Positions 1 through 12,240 of a stretch of 64,000 nucleotides of DNA are shown here, piece by piece. The notes beneath the pieces were generated by a model. That model ran no database searches and was not told the DNA's origin. It worked only from the letters and a program-made list of their open reading frames with translations. The DNA is from Aphidius gifuensis (taxonomy: Eukaryota; Arthropoda; Insecta; Hymenoptera; Braconidae): NCBI RefSeq assembly GCF_014905175.1, contig NC_057788.1, positions 18,818,154-18,882,153 on the forward strand, in the 5' to 3' direction. Position numbers and translations under genes: made by a program. Each line of letters opens with the position of its first letter. The first letter of the stretch is position 1.

Positions 1-1258
1 AAGCAAATGATAAACTCGACGAAATGCTGTTAAATTATTCTTCAAACGATTATTAAAAAAATAACGGGACGAAGTCAAAAAATTTTTGAAAAGCTTTAGA
101 TCTTTTGAAGACGTTTTTTTCAAGCCTACTACGAAGTATTCATGTTGAAAATGACTCCAAATATGGCGGTCCGAAAAAATAAAAAAAATGGCGCTCTATT
201 TTATCTTGTGACAAAATTAAGAATAGTTATCTCTTGATTGGAATTGAAAGTTATCGACCAATGGCTGAAAAAAATATGCGACTGATCTGTTAATTTTTTT
301 GGCTACATTAATTGCTCGGAAATTAACAGGTAAAACACACCGATTTCTTAGCCATTCGCCAGCAGTAATAACTTTCAATTGAGACTATAATACAATGTTT
401 CTATCTCCAGTATCTTGAAAGTTATAGCATTTTTAATCAATTTTCTAACAATTTTGAAAAATTAGGCAATAAATAACTCAACGTAGAATTGGATTAAAAA
501 CTTCGTAATCGGCTCTCATTTTGCGTCTCAAAAAACTCTATCGCCCGCATTGTGAGTTCTTTCTGCTATATCTCCAATATTTTATGGGAAAAAAAAAAAA
601 TAAACATAAAAATTTATTTTTGAATAATTTTATTATCAATAAACCATAAAATTATTCAAAAACCATAATTTTATTATATCTGATAAATTAAGATAACCAT
701 GGCCCTAGCCGGAGTATTGAAAATTTTGAATTTTCAACGGGTAACGCAACGTAATGGCCTCGCAGGTAAATGGGTCTCCAAATCTCGCATATTCTGACTT
801 GCTGCTATCTTGCTGCGATAGTTAATTTCGCAAAACGAAGGCGAATTTATACCAGGGGCCATAATCGATCATTTTCTGATCGTAGTTATAATCTTGATAT
901 GTTCTTGTCTGTGCGCGTGCTATTGTTGTTTTATCAATTTCCTGAATTTAAACGCATCAATACAGAAATTGACCGCCATCAGTTGTAGCGTAATGATGTC
1001 CTTTTCTTTGTTTCTCCAAATTATTTATAAATATCGCAGCGACTCTTACAGTAGGTTTTGTATTTGTATTTTCATTATTTTAATTTGGTTTATACAGTTT
1101 AATAATTTTATATATATTTTTATTTTCCATAGATTTAGGATTCGTTTGCTGGTATGTGATTGTCATGAATTTTCTTTTAACGTCTTTTTTATCGACAATT
1201 AATGTTGTGTCGGACCACGGCCCAGAGACGTTTGCGAATTATTTACAAAATACCCAAA

Positions 1259-2955
1259 CCCGCGTGGAAAAAAATATATCTCATTTTGTAGACCAGATAG
1301 ATCTCAATCGAGATATATCTTTAATGTATCTAAGATTTATCCACTTTTTGAGATATGAATAAATAAAGAGTGGAAAACACGGTCCTGTGTGCCGCTCGAC
1401 TATATATAGATATACACTTCCATGGGAGACAGCGCGCCTGCGTGCCGCTCAACTATATATAGGTATACACTTTCATGAGAGACAGCGCGCGGACCGTGTT
1501 TTTCACTCTTTATTTATTCGTATCTCAAAAAGTTATGAAAATGCTAAACTCATAATTTGCTCAAAAATTTCTTGTATTTTAAGGATTATTTATTGATAAA
1601 AAAAAAAAAAATAAAATGGGGCCAAGTTTGAGAAAAATCGATTTCAATTGTTTGTTTTATAAATAATGGTAGAAAAATTGTTTAAACAATTTTTTGAAGT
1701 TTTTATTTGTAAACTATAAATTAAAGTTAAACTTTTTTGTCTTTATAATTTTTTTGATTAAGTCATTAGTTTTCAAGTAAAAAGCATGCAAAAGCTGGTA
1801 CATTTCTTAAAAAGTTCGTAAAAATCAAAACTAAAACAATCATAAGTCAAAATTTTTTGGAAAAAAAAAAAAAAAAAAAAAAACGTATTGCTTATTTTTT
1901 GCTGAAAAATAATAAAAAAAATATTTTGGACGAATCTATTTTTCAAATATAAAAAACCCGTGGAACTAGCCATATATATTATTGATATACATACATATAC
2001 ATACATACATACATCTTAGATATTTCTTTTGTATATTTGTCTAAATATTTTTTTTTATAATTATTTTCATTTTTTTTCTATGTATATTTTATGCTCATGA
2101 CAAAATAATAAAAAAAAAAATATATTACAAAAGACATATTTCTAAGATGAATATTTTGTAGTTTTGTTAATTATTTTAGTATTTTATTCAATTCTGTATT
2201 ATTCACGTGGATATAATTTACGTGTAGTTTTTTTTTTTTTTATTGATGTGTGGTAAAAAACAATAATTTTATTTCTCATATATATATTAATAGAAGAAAT
2301 AGAAACAAGTGACTGTTCAATGTCTTTAAGTCACTTGAGAACTATCTTCATACAATTGGCAGTGTACTGTTTATATGTTTGACAGACGAAAAGGCTTACA
2401 AATTAGTAATGAAACTATTTTATAAATTTTACATATATTTCAATCATAAATATATGATTAGCTGTATAATGAAGAAGTAAAAAAAAATGTGAAAATGTAC
2501 AAAGTTCAATGATATGGATATACGTATGCAATGGATCTGATGGTGAATAACTTTCAACTTATTTCTAACTCATTTTTAAAATATGATTCTTTACAATTGT
2601 AATATTTGAAAAATATTGAATAAAGTAAAAAGAGTATTTAATATTGTATTTGATCGCATCTTATATTTTCGATAATTCTATAACAATTTTATTTCTTTTC
2701 AATAATATTGTATAATAATATATATATCTATATATATATATAATAAATAAAAATAATATATTTTAGATATATCGAAATATATCCACATATATCTCGTAAA
2801 TATAGATTTTGGATATATCCACAGATACATCTATATATACGCCGTACGGCGAATTCCCAATATCTGAGGTATATTTGGATATAAAAGGAATGTTTCCAAA
2901 ATGTATGTTGGATACATTTTTACGTATATTTTAGATGTATATATTTCCACGCGGG
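1259..2955. mobile_element. CCC-ended inverted-repeat element inserted in unit 1
   Basis: The left end reads CCCGCGTGGAAA and the right end is its reverse complement, TTTCCACGCGGG. Units 2 and 3 show the empty site: four A residues become three plus three around the insertion, a 2 bp (AA) target duplication. The ends carry repeated GATATATC-like motifs (1283-1325 and 2762-2830). No transposase frame is visible, so it is probably non-autonomous. The superfamily is not recognised. Confidence 0.85.
1344..1532. mobile_element. Small foldback element nested in 1259-2955
   Basis: About 41 bases at 1344-1385 (starting CTTTTTGAGATATGAATAAA) recur inverted at 1491-1532. Between them are two direct copies of a roughly 60 bp segment containing GCCGCTC, CTATATATAG and GACAGCGCGC. 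It may be a separate nested insertion or an internal part of the host element. No target duplication was resolved. Confidence 0.6.
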
Positions 2956-2964
2956 AAATACTTG

Positions 2965-3340
2965 TTGCTGTCGTCAGCCGTTATCACTATCTTATCACTA
3001 TGTAGTAATGAAAAAGATTATATAACAATGGGTTTTTCTCTTTTCAATGCCATAGTTGCCTGCGCAAAGTTTGTTATGAAATTTTGGTGCAGGAATCTCG
3101 ATTTTATGAAATTTGTAAGATCAGTATTCTTTTTTTTTTTCGAAATTCACATCGAGCTAGGCACATTCTATAGTCTAGCAGTGGAAAGCGAAAGTGCCAC
3201 AAAGTATATGGCCATATTGAGATCAGGTCGGGGGATTTTGTTCCTTCTGGCTTTCGAGCACAACAGAATTGTGGAAGCAAGAAACGCACTGAACGAGGCT
3301 CAAGTGAAAATTAATTTGTTAAGTCGTAATATACAAATCA
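2965..3340 (+). pseudogene. Relic reading frame with membrane-like N-terminus (unit 1)
   Basis: An open frame of roughly 125 codons is present in three tandem units (also 5436-5818 and 7905-8287). It begins with a hydrophobic stretch (LLLSSAVITILSLCS), followed by a second hydrophobic segment. The pattern faintly recalls the first membrane spans of insect odorant receptors, but no diagnostic motif is present. Between units 2 and 3 twelve residues differ, while only about four or five codon changes are silent. That is not what purifying selection leaves. It is treated as a decayed fragment that stays open by chance. Confidence 0.35.
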
Positions 3341-3347
3341 GAGATAA

Positions 3348-4150
3348 CCCTGGTGAAAATATTTCTCCGCGATTTTTCCTGATTTTCTACGCGATGACTC
3401 GGAATTTTTCCGCAATTACTCCGAATATCTCCGCGACTCCCGTTTCCCCAAATTGACAAATTTTTTCAAATTTTCTCCGAATCGACTTGGGTGAAAAAAC
3501 GTTCGGAAATATTTCTCCACGATAAGAATAGGCGGAGAAATACGTGAAAAAATCGACCGACGGAAAAATTATCTCCGCGTGTCTTTACGCGGAGAAATCT
3601 TTACGAATTTTCGAAACGCGCAGAAACGTGTGAAAATTTTACCGCAAAGAAATTCATGCGAAATCAACGACGAGGGGTAAGTTTTCCACTCATTTTCCCA
3701 CATCCATCAATTTGATGAAAAGATCACGGGGGTTTTGTATACCAAGTACCTCAGGTATATCAACTTTTTTGAAAACAAGTGTCTTCGAATTTTCATTTTT
3801 TTCGAAAAAAATAAACATCATTATGCTTTGCGTTATGTAGCAATTAATAATTAGTCATTTTCGTTTGGAAAAATTGAAAATTGAAAAAGTTGGAAAAAAA
3901 TTGAACAAATGGTGGAGAAAGGGTAGAGAGATTTGTCCGCCATTTCTCGAACCGGTTGAAAAAATAATTTTATTGTTGAGAAATTCTTCCGAAATCAACG
4001 ACGAGAAGAAAACTTTTCCACCCATTTCTCCGCATGGGTCAATTTGCGAGAAATTAAGAGTAATCGCGGAGAAATTCGGAGTAACCGCGGAGAAATTCGG
4101 AGTAATCACGGAGAAATTCGGAAAAATTCCGAGAAATATTTTCACCAGGG
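3348..4150. mobile_element. CCC-ended element, CGGAGAAATT core, unit 1 copy
   Basis: Left end CCCTGGTGAAAATATTTCTC, right end GAGAAATATTTTCACCAGGG. The interior near both ends is a run of CGGAGAAATT-type motifs in opposite orientation. The left flank is AA here but GA in units 2 and 3. The right flank is GA in all, so a 2 bp GA duplication is the likely original state. Short open frames on both strands inside it come from the repeated motif and are not supported as genes. Confidence 0.85.
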
Positions 4151-5435
4151 GAAGGAATGAAATTAGCAAATGATAAACTTGACGAAATGCTGTTAAATTA
4201 TTCTTCAAACGATTATTAAAAAAATAACGAGACGAAGTCAAAAATTTTTTGAAAAGCTTTAGATCTTTTGAAGACGATTTTTTTAAGCCTAATACAAAGT
4301 CTCCATGTTGAAAATAACTCCAAATATGGCGGTCCGAAAAAATAAAAAAAATGGCGCTCTATTTTATCTTGTGACAAAATTAAGAATAGTTATCTCTTGA
4401 TTGGAACTGAAAGTTATCGACCAATGGCTGAAGAAAATATGCGACTGATCTGTTAATTTTTTTGAGTACATTAATTGCTCGGAAATTAACAGGTAAAACA
4501 CACCGATTCCTTAGCCATTCGCCAGCAGTAATAACTTTCGATTGAGACTATAATACAATGTTTCTATCTTTAGTATCCTGAAAGTTATAGCATTTTTAAT
4601 CAATTTTCTAACAATTTTGAAAAATTAGGCAATAAATAACTCAACGTAGAATTTGATTAAAAACTCCGTAATCGGCTCTTATATTGCGTCTCAAAAAACT
4701 CTATCGCCCGCATTGTGAGTTCTTTCTGCTATATCTCCAATATTTTTTGAGAAAAAAAAAAATAAACATACAAATTTATTTTTGAATAATTTTATTATCA
4801 ATAAACCATAAAATTATTCAAAAACCATAATTTCATTATATCGGATAAATTAAGATAACCATGGCCCTAGCCGGAGTATTAAAAATTTTTAATTTTCAAC
4901 GGGTAACGCAACGTAATGGCCTTGCGGCTGCCTCGCAGGTAAATGGGTCCCCAAATCTCGCATATTCTGACTTGCTGCTATCTTGCTGCGATAGTTAATC
5001 TCGCAAAACGAAGGCGAATTTCTACCGGGGGCCATAATCGATCATTTTCTGATCGTAGTTGTAATCTTGATATGTTCTTGTCTGTGCGCGTGCTATTGTT
5101 GTTATATCAATTTTCTGGATTTAAACGCATCAATACAAAAATTGACCGCCATCAGTTGTAGCGTAATGATGTCCTTTTCTTTGTTTCTCCAAATTATTTA
5201 TGAATATCGCAGCGACTCTTACAGTAGGTTTTGTATTTGCATTTTCATTTTTTTAATTTGGTTTATACAGTTTAATAATTTTATATATATTCTTATTTTC
5301 CATAGATTTAGGATTCGTTTGCTGGTATGTGATTGTCATGAATTTTCTTTTAACGTCTTTTTTATCGACAATTAATGTTGTGTCGAACCACGGCCCAGAG
5401 ACGTTTGCGAATTATTTACAAAATACCCAAAATAC

Positions 5436-5818
5436 TTGTTGCTGTCGTCAGCCGTTATCACTATCTTATCACTATGTAGTAATGAAAAAGATTATATAAC
5501 AATGGGTTTTTCTCTTTTCAATGCCATAGTTGCCTGCGCAAAGTTTGTTATGAAATTTTGGTGCAGGAATCTCGATTTTATGAAATTTGTAAGATCAGTA
5601 TTCTTTTTTTTTTTCGAAATTCACATCGAGCTAGGCACATTCTATAGTCTAGCAGTGGAAAGCGAAAGTGCCACAAAGTATATGGCCATATTGAGATCAG
5701 GTCAGGGGATTTTGTTCCTTCTGGCTTTCGAGCACAACAGAATTGTGGAAGCAAGAAACGCACTGAACGAGGCTCAAGTGAAAATTAATTTGTTAAGTCG
5801 TAATATACAAATCAGAGA
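5436..5818 (+). pseudogene. Relic reading frame, unit 2 copy
   Basis: Copy of the fragment at 2965-3340. In unit 1 the frame is entered from the end of the inserted element; here it follows tandem-unit sequence directly. The same caveats apply. Confidence 0.3.
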
Positions 5819-5821
5819 TGA

Positions 5822-6619
5822 CCCTGGTGAAAATATTTCTCCACGATTTTTCCTGATTTTCTAAGCAATGACTCCGCAATTACTCCGAATATCTCCGCGA
5901 TTACTCCAAATTTCTCCCAAATTGACAAATTTTCTCCGAATCGACTTGGGTGAAGAAACGTTCGGAATTATTCCTCCACGATAAGAATACGCGGAGAAAC
6001 ACGTGAAAAAATCGAACGACCGCGGAAAAATTATCTCCGCGTGTCTTTTACTCGGAGAAATTTTTTACGAATTTTCGAAACGCGCAGAAACGTGTAAAAA
6101 GAAAATTTTACCGCAAAGAAATTCATGCGAAATCAACGACAAGGGGTAATTTTTCCACTCATTTTCCCACATCCATCAATTTGATGAAAAGATCACGGGA
6201 GTTTTGTATACCAAGTACCTCAGGTATATCAACTTTTTTGAAAACAAGTGTCTTAGAATTTTCATTTTTTTCGAAAAAAATAAACATCATCATGGTTTGC
6301 GTTATGTAGCAATTAATTATTAGTCATTTTCGTTTGGAAAAATTGAAAATTGAAAAAGTTGGAAAAAAATTGAACAAATGGTGGAGAAAGGGTAGAGAGA
6401 TTTGTCCGCCATTTCTCGAACCGGTTGAAAAAATAATTTTATTGTTGAGAAATTCTTCCGAAATCAACGACGAGAAGAAAGTTTTTCCACCCATTTCTCC
6501 GCATGGGTCAATTTGGGAGAAATTCAGAGTAATCGCTGAGAAATTCGGAGTAACCGCGGAGAAATTCGGAGTAATCACGGAGAAATTCGGAAAAATTCCA
6601 AGAAATATCTTCACCAGGG
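5822..6619. mobile_element. CCC-ended element, CGGAGAAATT core, unit 2 copy
   Basis: Same element as at 3348-4150, amplified with the tandem unit. Flanked by GA on both sides, which supports a 2 bp target duplication. Confidence 0.85.
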
Positions 6620-7904
6620 GAAGGAATGAAATTAGCAAATGATAAACTCGACGAAATGCTGTTAAATTATTCTTCAAACGATTATTAAAAAAATAACGAG
6701 ACGAAGTCAAAAATTTTTTGAAAAGCTTTAGATCTTTTGAAGACGCTTTTTTTAAGCCTAATACGAAGTCTCCATGTTGAAAATAACTCCAAATATGGCG
6801 GTCCGAAAAAATAAAAAAAATGGCGCTCTATTTTATCTTGTGACAAAATTAAGAATAGTTATCTCTTGATTGGAATTGAAAGTTATCGACCAATGGCTGA
6901 AAAAAATATGCGACTGATCTGTTAATTTTTTTGAGTACATTAATTGCTCGGAAATTAACAGGTAAAACACACCGATTCCTTAGCCATTCGCCAGCAGTAA
7001 TAACTTTCAATTGAGACTATAATACAATGTTTCTATCTTTAGTATCCTGAAAGTTATAGCATTTTTAATCAATTTTCTAACAATTTTGAAAAATTAGGCA
7101 ATAAATAACTCAACGTAGAATTTGATTAAAAACTCCGTAATCGGCTCTTATATTGCGTCTCAAAAAACTCTATCGCCCGCATTGTGAGTTCTTTCTGCTA
7201 TATCTCCAATATTTTTTGAGAAAAAAAAAAATAAACATACAAATTTATTTTTGAATAATTTTATTATCAATAAACCATAAAATTATTCAAAAACCATAAT
7301 TTCATTATATCTGATAAATTAAGATAACCATGGCCCTAGCCGGAGTATTAAAAATTTTTAATTTTCAACGGGTAACGCAACGTAATGGCCTCGCGGCTGC
7401 CTCGCAGGTAAATGGGTCCCCAAATCTCGCATATTCTGACTTGCTGCTATCTTGCTGCGATAGTTAATCTCGCAAAACGAAGGCGAATTTCTACCAGGGG
7501 CCATAATCGATCATTTTCTGATCGTAGTTATAATCTTGATATGTTCTTGTCTGTGCGCGTGCTATTGTTGTTATATCAATTTTCTGAATTTAAACGCATC
7601 AATACAGAAATTGACCGCCATCAGTTGTAGCGTAATGATGTCCTTTTCTTTGTTTCTCCAAATTATTTATAAATATCGCAGCGACTCTTACAGTAGGTTT
7701 TGTATTTGTATTTTCATTATTTTAATTTGGTTTATACAGTTTAATAATTTTATATATATTTTTATTTTCCATAGATTTAGGATTCGTCTGCTGGTATGTG
7801 ATTGTCATGAATTTTCTTTCAACATCTTTTTTATCGACAATTAATGTTGTGTCGGACTACGGCCCAGAGACGTATGCGAATTATTTACAAAATACCTAAA
7901 ATAC

Positions 7905-8287
7905 TTGTTGCTGTCGTCAGCCGTTATCACTATCTTATCACTATGCAGTAATGAAAAAGATTATATGACAATGGGTTTTTCTCTTTTCAATGCCATAGTT
8001 GCCTCCGCAAAGTTTGTTATGAAATTTTGGTGCAGGAATCTCGGCTTTTTGAAATTTGTAAGATCAGTATTCTTTATTTTTTTCGAAATTCACATCGAGC
8101 TAGGCACATTCTATAGTCTAGCAGCGGAAAGCAAAAGTGCCACAAAGTATATGGCCATATTGGGATCAGGTCGGGGGATTTTGTTCCTTTTGGCTTTTGA
8201 GCACAACAGAATTGTGGAAGCAAGAAACGCAATTAACGAGGCTCAAGTGAAAATCAATTTGGTAAGTCGTGAAATACAAATCAGAGA
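7905..8287 (+). pseudogene. Relic reading frame, unit 3 copy
   Basis: Copy of the fragment at 2965-3340, the most diverged of the three. Replacements fall evenly along the frame, including charge reversals, which argues against function. Confidence 0.3.
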
Positions 8288-8290
8288 TGA

Positions 8291-9076
8291 CCCTGGTGAA
8301 AATATTTCTCCACGATTTTTCCTGATTTTCTAAGCAATGACTCCGCAATTACTCCGAATATCTCCGCGATTACTCCAAATTTCTCCCAAATTGACAAATT
8401 TTCTCCGAATCGACTTGGGTGAAGAAACGTTCGGAATTATTCCTCCACGATAAGAATACGCGGAGAAACACGTAAAAAAATCGAACGACCGCGGAAAAAT
8501 TATCTCCGCGTGTCTTTTACTCGGAGAAATTTTTTACGAATTTTCGAAACGCGCAGAAACGTGTAAAAAGAAAATTTTACCGCAAAGAAATTCATGCGAA
8601 ATCAACGACAAGGGGTAATTTTTCCACTCATTTTCCCACATCCATCAATTTGATGAAAAGATCACGGGAGTTTTGTATACCAAGTACCTCAGGTATATCA
8701 ACTTTTTTGAAAACAAGTGTCTTCGAATTTTCATCTTTTTCGAAAAAATAAACATCATCATGGTTTGCGTTATGTAGCAATTAATTATTAGTCATTTTCG
8801 TTTGGAAAAATTGAAAATTGAAAAGTTGGAAAAAATTGAACAAATGGTGGAGAAAGGGTGAGATTTGTCCGCCATTTCTCGAACCGGTTGAAAAAATAAT
8901 TTATTGTTGAAATTCTTCCGAAATCAACGACGAGAAGAAAGTTTTTCCACCCATTTTCTCCGCATGGGTGTTTGGGAGAAATTCAGAGTAATCGCTGAGA
9001 AATTCGGGTAACCGCGGAGAAATTCGGGTAATCACGGAGAAATTCGGAAAAATTCCAAGAAATATTTTCACCAGGG
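8291..9076. mobile_element. CCC-ended element, CGGAGAAATT core, unit 3 copy
   Basis: Same element again, with several short deletions in its right half (about 8820-9030) compared with the other copies. GA flanks both ends. Confidence 0.85.
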
Positions 9077-9938
9077 GAAGGAATGAAATTAGCAAATGAT
9101 AAACTCGACGAAATGCTGTTAAATTATTCTTCAAACGATTATTAAAAAAATAACGAGACGAAGTCAAAAATTTTTTGAAAAGCTTTAGATCTTTTGAAGA
9201 CGCTTTTTTTAAGCCTAATACAGAAGTCTCCATGTTGAAAATAACTCCAAATATGGCGGTCCGAAAAAATAAAAAAAATGGCGCTCTATTTTATCTTGTG
9301 ACAAAATTAAGAATAGTTATCTCTTGATTGGAACTGAAAGTTATCGACCAATGGCTGAAGAAAATATGCGACTGATCTGTTAATTTTTTTGAGTACATTA
9401 ATTGCTCGGAAATTAACAGGTAAAACACACCGATTCCTTAGCCATTCGCCAGCAGTAATAACTTTCGATTGAGACTATAATACAATGTTTCTATCTTTAG
9501 TATCCTGAAAGTTATAGCATTTTTAATCAATTTTCTAACAATTTTGAAAAATTAGGCAATAAATAACTCAACGTAGAATTTGATTAAAAACTTCGTAATC
9601 GGCTCTTATTTTGCGTCTCAAAAAACTCTATCGCCCGCATTGTGAGTTCTTTCTGCTATATCTCCAATATTTTTTGAGAAAAAAAAAAATAAACATACAA
9701 ATTTATTTTTGAATAATTTTATTATCAATAAACCATAAAATTATTCAAAAACCATAATTTTATTATATCTGATAAATTAAGATAACCATGGCCCTAGCCG
9801 GAGTATTAAAAATTTTTAATTTTCAACGGGTAACGCAACGTAATGGCCTCGCGGCTGCCTCGCAGGTAAATGGGTCCCCAAATCTCGCATATTCTGACTT
9901 GCTGCTATCTTGCTGCGATAGTTAATTTCGCAAAACGA

Positions 9939-10865
9939 CCCGTGTAGAAAAATATGCGTCCGGATGAATTCATAAAGAATTCACCATGAAATCATTATGA
10001 GTTCGCCATGAAATTCCGTCAATGAAACAAATATGAACTTGTTAATTCATAGTGGATTCTTCATGAATTCATAAAGAATGTAACTTTTTTTCATGTGTTC
10101 GTAATGTTTTCGTAGATTATTTTAAAGAAAAGGCATATTGTTTTTTTTCCAATTTTATTACTAAACCAATGCATAAACAAATAATTGATTTATTACATTA
10201 TTATTGAGAAAAATAAAATTCAAATATACAACATGTAATTGAGACAACAATATACTTATATAATATTAATGTACGTGATACAACAATCATTTTCATAACA
10301 ATAAAAATTTGTTTTATTGTTCAAACTCGAGACTATTAACTGGATCAATAATATAAAATAATTCCGGATCTTGTGGATTTGTTATTTTAAAACAAACATT
10401 CTTTATTTTATTTATTTCAACGGCAAAGAGTGGCCCATTTGAGACCACCTATACACATATTATTTATTTCAGCACTTCGTAACGACGTTTTGACTGACGG
10501 ACAAACAATATCAACTTCATTGATTATTGCAAAAGTTAATAATTGATTGTTTGTAGAAAAAATAATTTTTATAAAAATATCAATATATCCTGCACAAATT
10601 TTACTATTATTCTCGTATTTTATCAAGCTAGAGAGTCTGTTTTCGTCGTTGATTATAGGATTTTGAATCGTAGACAACTCCAGCATGATAAAAGTCGTTT
10701 AAAAAGTAAAGCAAATATCGTTACAATCAATATTCATAGGTTTTAAAGCATTTATAATTTTTCGTCATATAGTATAACTTTTACTGCCCCAAGAATATAC
10801 GAAGATTTTCTATGTGTATGAGCTTTTTCTACGCTTGGAACTTAATTCCATTTTCACAAAAATTT
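9939..10865. mobile_element. CCC-ended element, left part, up to the assembly gap
   Basis: It starts CCCGTGTAGAAAAATATG immediately after a GA dinucleotide, and tandem unit 4 breaks at this point. The first 150 bases repeat ATGAATTCAT- and GAATTCAT-like motifs. It carries a decayed reading frame on the minus strand. The right end is lost in the gap or lies beyond it. The sequence after the gap has a different core motif and is probably another element. Confidence 0.7.
10314..10713 (-). pseudogene. Unrecognised protein frame inside the CCC-ended element, frameshifted
   Basis: On the minus strand an open frame of at least 89 codons (10417-10686) runs into a stop. It continues in another frame to a stop at 10314-10316, so one indel separates two coding-like halves. 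Upstream toward the gap the first frame has further stops. Visible features are a cysteine and glycine around ICAGYIDIF, an IINEV motif and a CIGGLKWATLC segment. I do not recognise the family. Its position inside a CCC-ended element makes it the best candidate in this window for a protein encoded by that element group, possibly a transposase remnant. That is inference. Confidence 0.5.
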
Positions 10866-10965
10866 NNNNNNNNNNNNNNNNNNNNNNNNNNNNNNNNNNN
10901 NNNNNNNNNNNNNNNNNNNNNNNNNNNNNNNNNNNNNNNNNNNNNNNNNNNNNNNNNNNNNNNNN
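10866..10965. other. Assembly gap (100 N)
   Basis: Exactly 100 undetermined bases, the usual placeholder for a gap of unknown size. Sequences on the two sides belong to elements with different core motifs. Confidence 0.98.
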
Positions 10966-11374
10966 TTAAGTTTTCTTGATCAAGTTTGGATCAAGACGGC
11001 CGTATCACGGACAAGTTAAAGTTTTCTTGATCCTATCTTGATCAAGACGGCCTTAGTCAAGAAGAGTTAAAGTTTTCTTGATCAAGTTTGGATCAAGATG
11101 GCCTTATAACGGACGTGTTAAAGTTTTCTTGATCCTATCTTGATCAAGACGGCCTTAGTCAAGAGGAGTTAAAGTTTTCTTGATCAAGTTTGCATCAAGA
11201 CGGCCGTATCACGGACAAGTTAAAGTTTTCTTGATCCTATCTTGATCAAGACGGCCTTAATCAAGCATCTTGATCAAATCTTGATCAAAACTTGATCAGG
11301 TTTCCTGAGTATTGATCAAGTATTGATCAAGATTGAAGCCAAATCAAGCTAGCCTGACCAGATTTCCACTCGGG
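10966..11374. mobile_element. CCC-ended element, right part, TTGATCAAG core
   Basis: Six alternating copies of a roughly 65 bp segment contain TTTTCTTGATCAAG, GGATCAAGACGGCC and TTGATCCTATC. They are followed by a dense run of TTGATCAAG motifs. The right end reads ATTTCCACTCGGG, the inverse of CCCGAGTGGAAAT, and is followed by GA. The left end is in the gap. Confidence 0.75.
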
Positions 11375-11709
11375 GACCTATGTGACAATGACAAACAATC
11401 ACAACAAGTCAATTTTTTATTTATTTCAGTTTGATATAAACATTGAACAGTTATTCATCTAATAATTGGGAGCCAAAAAAAATAATGTCATGTGCCAGTA
11501 CTGCCACTACAAGAAACAGCGTTTTCCTATAAAATTTTGGCCGGTATTACAGGGCGAAATTGCAAAACGAAAAAAAAATTTTTATTAAAGGAATGCACCC
11601 CCAAGCTCTTTATAACATTGGCATCTATTAATATAAAATATATCTATGTAATTATGAATATTTAAACTGTTTGATATAAATATAAAAACACAACACTAAA
11701 TACGTAAAA

Positions 11710-12240
11710 ATGACACTTGATAAATTAAAAAATAATTATAATTATTTTGATTGCGAAGAATATATAAATTATCTCTATCAATATTAATTAATAATATTGA
11801 ATACCTGAATAATTTGAAATATCTATTAAACTCAACAGAAAAAATTATTCAATCAAATACATTACCTGGAAGCATTATCAAACGAAATATGACATATTAG
11901 ATGTATTAAAATCCGAAGATTGTGTTAGTACTATAATTAAAAAACTTCCAATCGCAATGGGAGCTTTATATTATCAAAATTATGGTGATAACAGTATTAG
12001 AGGTGATGTTTTACAAATAATTTCGGATATTAAAAATCAATATTCAAACATGACTATTAATCCATACTGGATTGATGATATGACAAAGAAAAAAGCTATA
12101 TTGAAATACTTGAATCCTTAAAATATTTCATTGAATGTCCAAAGGAGTTTTTGAATAATTCAATAATTGATAAATTTCATGGACATTTAAAATTTCTTGA
12201 TGGTGATAATAAATTATATTAATCAAAGTATTCGAATAGA
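11710..12240 (+). pseudogene. Neprilysin-like M13 metallopeptidase fragment, decayed
   Basis: Three frames are needed to read it: MTLDKLKN...EEYINYL at 11710, then INNIEYLNNLKYLLNSTEK, then a clean stretch at 11855-12118, then a frame change continuing to about 12230. The clean stretch holds the order typical of the M13 N-terminal domain: a W-K-H-Y segment, a Cys before LPIAMGALYY, and a W-I-D-D-M-T-K-K-K-A segment. The catalytic HExxH region is not present in the window. M13 peptidases are zinc ectoenzymes that cut small peptides, and expanded secreted members occur in insects, including wasp venoms (established knowledge). Frameshifts and stops make this copy nonfunctional. Confidence 0.75.

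Larger units (their letters stand above)
1..9938. repeat. Tandem array of a 2.47 kb unit, four copies (last one truncated)
   Basis: The same unit starts near positions 2, 4165, 6634 and 9091, giving spacings of 4163, 2469 and 2457 bases. The long first spacing is explained by a 1.7 kb insertion (1259-2955). Without it all full units agree within about 15 bases. Copies differ by scattered substitutions and short indels. The fourth copy stops at 9938, where another element begins. Each unit holds a CCC-ended element of about 800 bp, a relic reading frame, and a module (for example 4553-4760) related to the 320 bp repeat at 18350-20690. No intact gene is seen. Confidence 0.92.

Noticed and set aside
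9939..11374. One single element spanning the assembly gap
   Set aside because: Tips are similar, but the subterminal motifs on the two sides differ, unlike every member with both ends visible.
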